From assembly GCA_001298575.1 (NCBI GenBank), contig LJCV01000292.1:1-64000 (forward strand): DNA of 64,000 bases, in the 5' to 3' direction. Shown here one piece after another: positions 27,179 through 34,987 of the stretch. Origin of the DNA: Actinobacteria bacterium OK074 (GTDB lineage Bacteria > Actinomycetota > Actinomycetes > Streptomycetales > Streptomycetaceae). Under the pieces are notes generated by a model. That model did not search any database. It was given only the letters and a program-made list of their open reading frames with translations, and was not told the origin of the DNA. The first letter of the stretch is position 1; each line of letters opens with the position of its first letter. The translations under genes were made by a program, and so were the position numbers.

Positions 27179-29080
27179 TCAGGCCAGGCTGTCCCGCCAC
27201 GCCCGGTGCAGGTCGGCGAAGCGGCCGGTGCCCGCGACGAGTTCGGCCGGGGGGCCGTCCTCGACGATCCGGCCGTGCTCCATCACCAGCACCCGGTCCG
27301 CGATCTCCACCGTCGACAGCCGGTGCGCGATCACCACCGCCGTGCGGCCGCGCAGGACCGTCGTCATCGCGCGCTGCACCGCGCGTTCGCCCGGCACGTC
27401 CAGTGAACTGGTCGCCTCGTCCAGGATCAGGACCGCCGGGTCGGCCAGCAACGCCCTTGCGAACGCGACGAGTTGGCGCTGTCCGGCGGAGATGCGACCG
27501 CCGCGCTTGCGGACGTCGGTGTCGTAGCCCTCCGGCAGGGAGGCGATGAAGTCGTGCGCGCCGATCGCCTTCGCGGCCCGCTCGATGTCCTCGCGGTCCG
27601 CGTCGGGGCGGCCGATGGCGATGTTCTCGGCGACCGTGCCGGAGAACAGGAACGCCTCCTGCGTCACCATCACCACCCCGCGCCGCAGTTCGGGTACGGA
27701 GAGGTCGCGCAGGTCGACGCCGTCGAGCAGGACGCGGCCGTCGGTGGGGTCGTAGAACCGGGCCAGCAGCTTGGCCAGCGTCGACTTGCCCGCGCCCGTG
27801 GCGCCCACCACCGCGACCGTCTGCCCGGCCGGGAGGGTGAGGGAGAAGTGGGGCAGCACCTCGCCGCCGGTGCGGTACGCGAACCGGACCTCGTCGAACT
27901 CGACCTCGCGGCCCGGGTGTTCGGACTCCAGGGCGGGCAGTTCGCGCGGCTGCTGCGGCTCCGGCACCGAGGGCGTCTGGGCGAGCAGGCCCGCGATCTT
28001 CTCCAGCGAAGCCGCCGCGGACTGGTAGGAGTTGAGGAACATGCCCATCCGGTCGATGGGGTCGTACAGGCGGCGCAGGTACAGCACCGCCGCCGCGAGC
28101 ACGCCCAGCGCGAGGGAGCCCTCCGCGACCCGGTAGGCACCCCACAGCACGATCCCGGCGACCGCCGTGTTGGCGATCAGCCGGGAGCCGACCACATACC
28201 GGGCCATCTCCAACAGAGCGGCGGTGTTGGTGCGTTGGTGGCGCAGGTTCAGTACGCGGAAGTCCGCGTCGTTGACCGCCTCGCGCCTGAAAGCCCGTAC
28301 CGGACGGATGCCGTTCATCGTCTCCGCGAACTTGACGATGACCGCGGCGATGGCCGTCGACCGCTGCCGGAACACCTCTCCGGCCCGGCGCCGGTAGCTG
28401 CGGATCATCAGGCACAGCGGGCCGAGCGAGGCCACCGCGACCGCGCCCATGCTCCAGTCCAGCCACAGCAGGGTCGCCGAGATGTAGACGAAGGACAGGA
28501 TGACGGTGATCAGTTCCTGGAGGCCCTCGTTGAGGAGCTCGCGCAGCGACTCGACGTCCGTGGTGGAGCGGGAGATCAGCCGGCCCGAGGTGTAGCGCTC
28601 GTGGAAGTCCAGGCTGAGCGCCTGGGCGTGCCGGAACATCCGGCCGCGCAGGTCGAGCAGGACGTCCTGGCTGACGCGCGCGGCGGCCTCGATGAACCAG
28701 AACTGGAGCCCGCCGCCGGCCAGCGCCGCCGCCAGGTACGCCAGCGCCACGGCGATCAGCGGCCCGTGGTCGCCGTCCCGCAGCGCGGGCACCGCCCGGT
28801 CGATGGCGTACGCCACCAGCAGCGGGCCGACCTGCACCACCGCCTGCTGGACCAGGAGCAGCACGACCGCCAGGGCGGTACGGGCCTTCAGCGGCGCGAG
28901 CAGCGAGCGCAGCAGCGCGGCGGTGGCGCCCGGGGGAGTGGGCAGTTCGTCCCGGCCGATCGGATCGTCGTCCGGGTCGCGGGGGTGCGGGAGTTCGGGT
29001 TCGTGGGTGTCGTGGTTATCGGGGTTGTCGGGGTTGTCGTCGCCGGGGGCGGTCGGGGTCGAGGTGGTCGGCGCGGTCAT
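27179..29080 (-). CDS. ABC exporter half-transporter (second pair, catalytic half)
   Basis: 633 residues from ATG 29080, overlapping the upstream gene by ATGA. The first ~50 residues are an Asp/Pro/His-rich cytosolic tail. Six membrane helices follow, then Walker A GATGAGKST (near 425), a weakened signature ISAGQRQL (near 531), full Walker B LILDEATSSLD (near 551) and switch His in VIAHRL. It pairs with the upstream half, whose LSGGQ completes the active ATP site. The pair resembles multidrug or lipid exporters; cargo cannot be told. The 17-bp repeat array begins 10 bases past its stop. Confidence 0.9.
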   Translation of the reverse strand: MTAPTTSTPTAPGDDNPDNPDNHDTHEPELPHPRDPDDDPIGRDELPTPPGATAALLRSLLAPLKARTALAVVLLLVQQAVVQVGPLLVAYAIDRAVPALRDGDHGPLIAVALAYLAAALAGGGLQFWFIEAAARVSQDVLLDLRGRMFRHAQALSLDFHERYTSGRLISRSTTDVESLRELLNEGLQELITVILSFVYISATLLWLDWSMGAVAVASLGPLCLMIRSYRRRAGEVFRQRSTAIAAVIVKFAETMNGIRPVRAFRREAVNDADFRVLNLRHQRTNTAALLEMARYVVGSRLIANTAVAGIVLWGAYRVAEGSLALGVLAAAVLYLRRLYDPIDRMGMFLNSYQSAAASLEKIAGLLAQTPSVPEPQQPRELPALESEHPGREVEFDEVRFAYRTGGEVLPHFSLTLPAGQTVAVVGATGAGKSTLAKLLARFYDPTDGRVLLDGVDLRDLSVPELRRGVVMVTQEAFLFSGTVAENIAIGRPDADREDIERAAKAIGAHDFIASLPEGYDTDVRKRGGRISAGQRQLVAFARALLADPAVLILDEATSSLDVPGERAVQRAMTTVLRGRTAVVIAHRLSTVEIADRVLVMEHGRIVEDGPPAELVAGTGRFADLHRAWRDSLA

Positions 29081-30945
29081 CGGTGGGCCTCCTCGTCGGC
29101 ACCGGTCTCTTCGTCGCCGGGCCGGTCGGCACCGGGCTCGTCCTGGGCGGTTTCGCCGGACATCAGATGCGCGTACTCCGCGTTCGTGCGCAGCAGGTCG
29201 TGGTGGGTGCCGACGGCGGCGATCCGGCCGCCGGAGAGCAGCGCGACCCGGTCGGCGAGCAGCACCGTGGACGGCCGGTGCGCCACGACCAGGGCGGTCG
29301 TACGGTCGAGCACGCGCCGCAGGGCCGCCTCCACCGCGGCCTCCGTGTGCACGTCGAGCGCGGACAACGGGTCGTCCAGAACCAGGAAACGGGGCTGCCC
29401 CACCACCGCCCGGGCCAGCGCGAGCCGCTGCCGCTGACCGCCGGAGAGGCTGAGGCCCTGCTCGCCGACCTGCGTGTCCGTGCGCTGCGGGAGCGCGTAC
29501 ACGAAGTCGGCCTGCGCGATGCCCAGCGCCCGCTCCAGCTCGGCGCTCCCGGTGCCTGCCGGGGCGCCCATCAGGACGTTCTCGCCGACGCTCGCGGAGA
29601 ACAGGGTCGGCTCCTCGAAGGCCACGGCGACGAGTTCGCGCAGCGCGTCCCGGGACATCGCGGTGACGTCCTCGCCGTCCAGGGTGATCCGGCCGGACGT
29701 CGCCTCGTGCAGCCGCGGCACGAGAGCGGTGAGTGTGGTCTTGCCGGTCCCGGTCGCGCCGACGAGGGCCATGGTCTCGCCCGGCCGGACGTGCAGGGTG
29801 ATGTCGTCGAGGACGGGGGCGGAGTCGGGCGGGGCGTCCGGGTAACGGAAACGGACACGGTCGAACCGGAGACCGCCGTCGGTGACCTGTGCGGGAGCAG
29901 CGAAAGTGCTCGCGGCGGCCACCAACTCGCCCTCCGTCTCCGCCTCCGACTCCGCCTCCGCATCCCGCACCTCGAAGTACCGCTCCGTGGCCGTCGCCGC
30001 CTCCTGGCTCATGGCCAGCAGGAACCCGATCGAGTCCACCGGCCACCGCAGCGCCAGCGCCGTCGACAGGAACGCCACCAGTGTGCCCGCGGACAGATTG
30101 CCGTCCGAGACCTGCACGGTGCCCCACACCAGCGCGGCCCCGATGGCCAGTTCCGGCAGGGTGACGATCACCGCCCAGATCGACGCGAGCAGCCGCGCCT
30201 TCGTCAGTTCCGTGCCGCGCAGCCTGCCCGACAGCTCGCGGAACGCGCGTGCCTGGCTGCGGTGGCGGCCGAACCCCTTGATGATGCGGATGCCGAGGAC
30301 GCTCTCCTCGACGACCGTCGTCAGATCGCCCACCTGGTCCTGGGCCCGCCGTGCCACCAGCGCGTACCGGCGCTCGAACACCGCGCACAGGACCACGACC
30401 GGTATGCCGGGCACCAGGATCACCAGCCCCAGGGTCCAGTCCTGGGCCAGCATGATGATCACGCCGATCAGGATCGTCACCCCGTTGACCAGCAGGAACG
30501 TCAACGGGAAGGCGAGGAACTGGCGTACCAGCATCAGATCCGTCGTGCTTCGCGACAGCAACTGCCCCGACGGCCAGCGGTCGTGGAAGGCGACCGGCAG
30601 CCGTTGCAGATGCCGGTACAGGTCGCCGCGCATCTCCGCCTCGACCCGGGTCAGCGCCCGCGCCATCAGCCACCGCCGGACCCCGAACAGCAGTGCCTCC
30701 GCGATCCCGAGCAGCAGCAGGTACAGCGCCCCCAGCCACACGCCCGCCGGATCGTGGTCGGCGACCGGCCCGTCCACCATCCACTTCAGCACGAGCGGGA
30801 ACACCAGCCCGGTGCAGGACGCGAGGACCGCCACGAACGCGGCCGTGAACCACCGCCACTTCACCGGCCGTACGTACGGCCACAGGCGCAGCAGCGTGCG
30901 CACGGCGGAGCGGTCCTTGGGAGCTGCGCTTTGTGTGGACATCAC
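29077..30945 (-). CDS. ABC exporter half-transporter (second pair, degenerate-site half)
   Basis: About 622 residues, starting GTG 30945 or ATG 30942. Six membrane helices, then Walker A GATGTGKTT (near 398), perfect LSGGQRQR (near 501), Walker B LVLDDPLSALD (near 520) in which the catalytic Glu is Asp, and switch His in VVAHRP. This is the usual degenerate-site pattern of heterodimeric exporters. An acidic tail (DEPGADRPGDEETGADEE) ends the protein. No Shine-Dalgarno site is present; TACGCT ends five bases before GTG, suggesting a leaderless mRNA. It is divergent from the DrrA-like gene across a repeat-rich gap. Confidence 0.9.
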   Translation of the reverse strand: MMSTQSAAPKDRSAVRTLLRLWPYVRPVKWRWFTAAFVAVLASCTGLVFPLVLKWMVDGPVADHDPAGVWLGALYLLLLGIAEALLFGVRRWLMARALTRVEAEMRGDLYRHLQRLPVAFHDRWPSGQLLSRSTTDLMLVRQFLAFPLTFLLVNGVTILIGVIIMLAQDWTLGLVILVPGIPVVVLCAVFERRYALVARRAQDQVGDLTTVVEESVLGIRIIKGFGRHRSQARAFRELSGRLRGTELTKARLLASIWAVIVTLPELAIGAALVWGTVQVSDGNLSAGTLVAFLSTALALRWPVDSIGFLLAMSQEAATATERYFEVRDAEAESEAETEGELVAAASTFAAPAQVTDGGLRFDRVRFRYPDAPPDSAPVLDDITLHVRPGETMALVGATGTGKTTLTALVPRLHEATSGRITLDGEDVTAMSRDALRELVAVAFEEPTLFSASVGENVLMGAPAGTGSAELERALGIAQADFVYALPQRTDTQVGEQGLSLSGGQRQRLALARAVVGQPRFLVLDDPLSALDVHTEAAVEAALRRVLDRTTALVVAHRPSTVLLADRVALLSGGRIAAVGTHHDLLRTNAEYAHLMSGETAQDEPGADRPGDEETGADEEAHR

Positions 30946-31070
30946 TCGCGAGCGTACGGACCACCACTGACAACGCCCACCGAGTTTTGGCCGGACCCGC
31001 TTCCGCCCCTGGTCCTACGACCTGCGCGTTCCACCCCCGAACCGGGCGACGCGGGCCCGGTCGTACCCGG

Positions 31071-31164
31071 ACATCAACCGATCGGCCGACACATCAACCG
31101 ATTGGCCGATGTCCGGACGAGCGATTGGCCGATGCCCGGACGAGCGCGACGGCCGATGTGCCCG
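31071..31164. promoter_or_regulatory. Array of repeated operator-like sites upstream of the DrrAB/two-component operon
   Basis: Two direct 20-bp units start with ACATCAACCGAT (31071-31090, 31091-31110). They run into two 23-bp units with the core GATTGGCCGATG and end CCGGACGAG (31099-31121, 31122-31144), plus a worn third copy to 31164. The shared core A-T/C-C/T-GGCCGA occurs four times. Part of the array (31091-31112) is an imperfect 22-bp palindrome ending ACATC/GATGT. It ends about 28 bases before the ABC start and is a likely target of the LuxR-type regulator at 34325. Confidence 0.7.
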
Positions 31165-31191
31165 CCCCGCGCCCGCGGCGATGCTCGGAGC

Positions 31192-32103
31192 ATGACCACG
31201 ACACCCGTCATCGAAGTGACCGGACTGCGCAAGTCCTACGCCGGCCGCCCCGCCGTCGACGGCGTCTCCTTCGCCGTGCGGGAGGGCGAGATCTTCGGCG
31301 TCCTCGGCCCGAACGGCGCCGGGAAGACCACCACCGTGGAGTGCGTAGAGGGGCTGCGCGTGCCCGACGCGGGCCGGGTGCGCGTCACCGGGCTCGATCC
31401 GGTCGCCGACCACGCGGCCGTCAGCCGGGTCCTCGGAGTCCAGCTCCAGGAAAGCCGGTTGCAGGACAAACTCACCGTTCGCGAGGCACTCCGTCTCTAC
31501 GCCGCCTTCTACCCGGCCCCCGCCGACTGGCACCCCCTCGCCGAGCGCCTCGGCCTCACCGCGCTCCTCGACCACCGGTTCGGCAGGCTCAGCGGCGGCC
31601 AGAAACAACGGCTGTTCATCGCGCTCGCGCTGATCGGCGACCCCCGGGTGGTGGTGCTCGACGAGCTGACCACCGGGCTGGACCCGCGGGCCCGCCGGGA
31701 CACCTGGGAACTGATCGAGGACGTCCGCGACCGGGGTGTCACCGTCCTGCTCGTCACCCATTTCATGGAGGAGGCCCAGCGGTTGTGCGACCGGATCGCC
31801 GTCATCGACCGCGGTCGGGTCGTCGCGCTCGACACCCCGGCGGGCCTGGTCCGGCGCTCGGCGGGCGCCACCGTCATCGGCTTCACCCCGTCCGCGCCCG
31901 TCGACGAGACCGCCCTGACGGCGCTCCCCGGCTTCGCCTCCGTGACGCACAAGGACGGCCGGATCACGCTGTCCGGCACCGACGAAACCGTGGACGCGGT
32001 CCTCACCCTCCTCGCCCGCCACCACATCACCGCCCACCAACTCCGCGTCACCGAAGCCACCTTGGACGACGCGTTCCTGGACCTGACGGAGACCGAAGCA
32101 TGA
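31192..32103 (+). CDS. ABC transporter ATPase, DrrA family
   Basis: 303 residues, the length of daunorubicin-resistance DrrA-type ATPases. Walker A GPNGAGKTTT (about 38-47), signature LSGGQKQR (about 137-144), Walker B VVVLDELTTGLDP (about 158-170), switch His in LLVTHFMEEA and the C-terminal DrrA extension ending TLDDAFLDLTE. It pairs with the overlapping permease gene (ATGA at 32100-32103). The ATG follows GGAG too closely for normal spacing, so a leaderless or weakly initiated message is possible. The neighbouring two-component system probably controls it in response to an envelope-active compound. Confidence 0.93.
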   Translation: MTTTPVIEVTGLRKSYAGRPAVDGVSFAVREGEIFGVLGPNGAGKTTTVECVEGLRVPDAGRVRVTGLDPVADHAAVSRVLGVQLQESRLQDKLTVREALRLYAAFYPAPADWHPLAERLGLTALLDHRFGRLSGGQKQRLFIALALIGDPRVVVLDELTTGLDPRARRDTWELIEDVRDRGVTVLLVTHFMEEAQRLCDRIAVIDRGRVVALDTPAGLVRRSAGATVIGFTPSAPVDETALTALPGFASVTHKDGRITLSGTDETVDAVLTLLARHHITAHQLRVTEATLDDAFLDLTETEA

Positions 32104-32885
32104 GCACCACGAACGCGCCGACGGACATGGCCGGTTCACCGACGACGACGGCCAACCTCCCGGTCCTGCGGGCCGAGTTGCGCCTCTTTCGCCGCGAGCC
32201 CGGCGCCGTCTTCTGGATCCTGCTGTTCCCCACGGTCCTGCTGGTGATCCTCGGCTCCATCCCCTCCTTCCGCGAACCCCAGCACGACCTCGGCGGCCTG
32301 CGCACGGTCGACGTCTACGTCCCCGTGGCCGTCCTGCTCGGCATGCTCGTCGGCGGCCTCCAGTCGATGCCCCAGGCCCTCACCGGCTACCGCGAACGCG
32401 GCATCCTGCGCCGCATGTCCACCACCCCCGTCCGCCCGACGGCACTCCTGACGGCCCAGATGACGGTCTACGGCACCGCCGCCCTGGCCGCCGCGCTCCT
32501 GGCCCTCGCGGTGGGCCGCCTGGCCTTCGCCGTACGCCTGCCCCGCGCCCCCTTCGGCTACGGCCTGGCCCTGCTCCTCGCGATCCTCGCCACCCTCGCA
32601 CTGGGCGCGCTGCTGTCAGCGCTCTCCCGTACGGTGAAGGCGGCGGGCGCCCTCGGCTCGATGGTGTTCTTCCCGGCGATGTTCTGCACGGGCGTATGGC
32701 TCCCGGTCCAGGCCATGCCCCACCTGCTGGCCAGGATCGTCGGCTACACCCCGTTCGGCGCGGCGGCAGAGGCCCTCAACCGGTCGGCAGCGGGCCACTG
32801 GCCGGGCTGGCCCCACGTGACGGTCCTCCTGGCGTGGACACTGCTGCTGACGGCGGGGGCGGCGCGTTGGTTCCGCTGGGAGTAA
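32100..32885 (+). CDS. ABC-2 type permease, DrrB family
   Basis: 261 residues with about six membrane helices: FWILLFPTVLLVILGSI, VYVPVAVLLGMLVGGL, a helix pair around 125-175, SMVFFPAMFCTGVWLP and a C-terminal one ending ARWFRWE. It has the ABC-2 motif GYRERGILRRMSTTPVRP after helix two. It overlaps the ATPase stop by ATGA and forms the exporter with it. The drug or lipid exported is unknown. Confidence 0.9.
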   Translation: MSTTNAPTDMAGSPTTTANLPVLRAELRLFRREPGAVFWILLFPTVLLVILGSIPSFREPQHDLGGLRTVDVYVPVAVLLGMLVGGLQSMPQALTGYRERGILRRMSTTPVRPTALLTAQMTVYGTAALAAALLALAVGRLAFAVRLPRAPFGYGLALLLAILATLALGALLSALSRTVKAAGALGSMVFFPAMFCTGVWLPVQAMPHLLARIVGYTPFGAAAEALNRSAAGHWPGWPHVTVLLAWTLLLTAGAARWFRWE

Positions 32886-32898
32886 GGATGGGGGAGCG

Positions 32899-34335
32899 AT
32901 GACCCTGGAGGAGGCGCCCCGAAAGGGGCGCGGGGCTGAGTCCGACATGCGGCTACCGCCGCGTGAGCGCGAGCAACCCGATCAAACCCGCGGCCGCGAA
33001 CCCGCCCGGCCCCCCACCCCCGCAGGCGCCCCGCCAAGCCGCCGGCCAGGCCAACGCTGGGGCCCCTACGGCATGGGCACCACCCCCGACGGCATGGGCG
33101 TCCCCCACCGCTGGGCGGCCTTCCACCGCTGGGGCCCCTACACCCTCCTGGCCATCGGCACGATCACCGCCACCATGTCCGCCCGGCTCGTCGGCATGAC
33201 AACCTCCGCGGAGTACGCGGCCGCCGCCACCGTCACGGCGGCCCTGGTCCTCCAGCTGGTGTGGGGCAAGGCCGCCCGCACCCGGCCGGGCCCCGGCCCC
33301 GCCGCCGCGGTCTACTACTTCCTCCGCTGGGCCCTGGCCTTCGTCCTGACCTGGCTGAACCCGTTCTTCGCGTTCTACGCCGTCACCGGCTACTACGGCG
33401 CCGGACGGCTGCTGCCCCGCCGTCTGCTCCGGCTTGGCCTGTTCCTCACGGCCGTCACGATGTCGGGCTCGGAGGTCGGCGGTCTGCCGCCGCACGGATG
33501 GGTCGTCTGGGCGGGTTTCGTGCTGGTGATCGGGGTCAACGTCGGGCTGGTCGGCGTGTTCGTCGGTATCGCCGAGCAGGAGGACGAGAGCCTCCGCGTC
33601 CAGGCCGAGACGATCACCGAACTGGAGCGCACCAACGCCGCGTTGCAGCAGGCCCTCGACGAAAACGCCGCACTTCACGCCCAACTCCTGGTCCAGGCAA
33701 GGGAAGCCGGGGTCGCCGACGAACGCCGTCGACTGGCCGCCGAGATCCACGACACCATCGCGCAGGGCCTGGCCGGGATCATCGCCCAGCTCCAGGTCGT
33801 CACGAACGCCCCCGACCAGGTGATGGCCCGCGAACACACCGTCCGCGCCATGGAGTTGGCCCGGCACAGCCTGGGCGAGGCGCGCCGCTCCGTGCACAAC
33901 CTCGCCCCCGTGGACCTGGAGCACGCCCAACTCCCGGAGGCGCTCGGCAGCATTGTCGCCGACTGGTCCGAACGCACCGGTGTACGCGGCGAGTTCACGG
34001 TCACCGGAGCCGTGCAACGGCTGCACGACGAGGTCGCCGCCACCCTCCTGCGCATCGCCCAGGAAGCCCTCTCCAACGCCGCCCGGCACGCCGCGCCCAC
34101 CCGCATCGGCGTCACCCTCAGCTTCCTCGGCGACGAGGTCATCCTCGACATCCGCGACGACGGCCACGGCTTCGACCCCGCCGCGGTACGGCCGCGCACC
34201 GGCACCGGCGGCTTCGGGCTGGCCGGGATGCGGGCCCGCGCCGAACGCATCGCGGGCTCGCTCACCGTGGAGGCGGAACCGGGCCACGGCACGGCGGTGT
34301 CGGCTCGCGTACCGTTGGTACGCCATGACGCCTGA
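32899..34335 (+). CDS. Membrane sensor histidine kinase (NarL/DesK type)
   Basis: 478 residues. A Pro/Arg-rich N-terminal tail of about 50 residues precedes five or so membrane helices (about 75-215). A coiled coil (ELERTNAALQQALDENAAL) leads to the HisKA_3 domain with phospho-acceptor His in RRLAAEIHDTIAQGLAG (about 284-300). The HATPase_c domain shows EALSNAARHA and DDGHGFDP. The ATG at 32899 follows GGGGGAG very closely; a later start such as ATG 33073 is possible and would remove the tail. It overlaps the response regulator gene by 11 bases and sits after the DrrAB genes, so it likely senses what they export. Confidence 0.9.
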   Translation: MTLEEAPRKGRGAESDMRLPPREREQPDQTRGREPARPPTPAGAPPSRRPGQRWGPYGMGTTPDGMGVPHRWAAFHRWGPYTLLAIGTITATMSARLVGMTTSAEYAAAATVTAALVLQLVWGKAARTRPGPGPAAAVYYFLRWALAFVLTWLNPFFAFYAVTGYYGAGRLLPRRLLRLGLFLTAVTMSGSEVGGLPPHGWVVWAGFVLVIGVNVGLVGVFVGIAEQEDESLRVQAETITELERTNAALQQALDENAALHAQLLVQAREAGVADERRRLAAEIHDTIAQGLAGIIAQLQVVTNAPDQVMAREHTVRAMELARHSLGEARRSVHNLAPVDLEHAQLPEALGSIVADWSERTGVRGEFTVTGAVQRLHDEVAATLLRIAQEALSNAARHAAPTRIGVTLSFLGDEVILDIRDDGHGFDPAAVRPRTGTGGFGLAGMRARAERIAGSLTVEAEPGHGTAVSARVPLVRHDA

Positions 34336-34972
34336 CACCGCCGCCATCACCGTACTGATCGTCGACGACCACCCCGTCGTACGGGACGGTCTGCGCGGCA
34401 TGTTCGAGTCGGCGCCCGGGTTCAGGGTGCTGGGCGAGGCGGCGGGCGGCACCGAGGCCGTGGCGCGGGCCGCCGAGCTCGACCCGGACGTGATCCTGAT
34501 GGACCTGCGGATGCCGGACGGCGGGGGAGTCGACGCCATCGCGCACCTCACCCGCACGGGTGCCCGCGCCAAGGTCCTCGTCCTGACCACCTACGACACC
34601 GACTCCGACACCCTCCCCGCGATCGAGGCGGGCGCCACCGGCTATCTGCTCAAGGACGCGCCCCGCGACGAACTGTTCACCGCGGTACGGGCCGCCGCCG
34701 CGGGCCGTACGGTGCTGTCCCCGGCCGTGGCCTCCCGGCTGGTCTCCGCGGTCCGCACGCCCCGGGCCCCCGGCGCCGAGTCGCTGTCCGCGCGTGAGCG
34801 CGAGGTGCTGGCCCTCGTCGCCCGGGGCACGTCCAACCGCGAGATCGCCCGCGAACTGTTCATCAGCGAGGCGACCGTGAAGACCCATCTCACCCACCTG
34901 TACGCCAAGTTGGGCGTCAACGACCGCGCGGCGGCGGTGGCGACGGCGTACGAGCGGGGCATCCTGGGCTGA
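34325..34972 (+). CDS. NarL/LuxR family response regulator
   Basis: 215 residues. Receiver domain with acidic pair in VLIVDDHPVVRDG, phospho-acceptor Asp in VILMDLRMPDGGG, Thr in VLTTYD and Lys in YLLKDAPRDEL. The LuxR-type HTH covers about 148-205 (LSAREREVLALVARGTSNRE, then ARELFISEATVKTHLTHLYAKLG). It starts 11 bases before the kinase stop, so the pair is co-translated. The four repeated sites upstream of the same operon are its most likely targets, which would make the DrrAB-kinase-regulator set self-controlled. Confidence 0.94.
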   Translation: MTPDTAAITVLIVDDHPVVRDGLRGMFESAPGFRVLGEAAGGTEAVARAAELDPDVILMDLRMPDGGGVDAIAHLTRTGARAKVLVLTTYDTDSDTLPAIEAGATGYLLKDAPRDELFTAVRAAAAGRTVLSPAVASRLVSAVRTPRAPGAESLSAREREVLALVARGTSNREIARELFISEATVKTHLTHLYAKLGVNDRAAAVATAYERGILG

Positions 34973-34987
34973 CCGGGACCGGCCCCC

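Noticed and set aside
31071..31164. Short CRISPR-like or integron repeats
   Set aside because: Direct repeats are adjacent, in a divergent promoter gap, and no integrase or cas gene is nearby; operators fit better.
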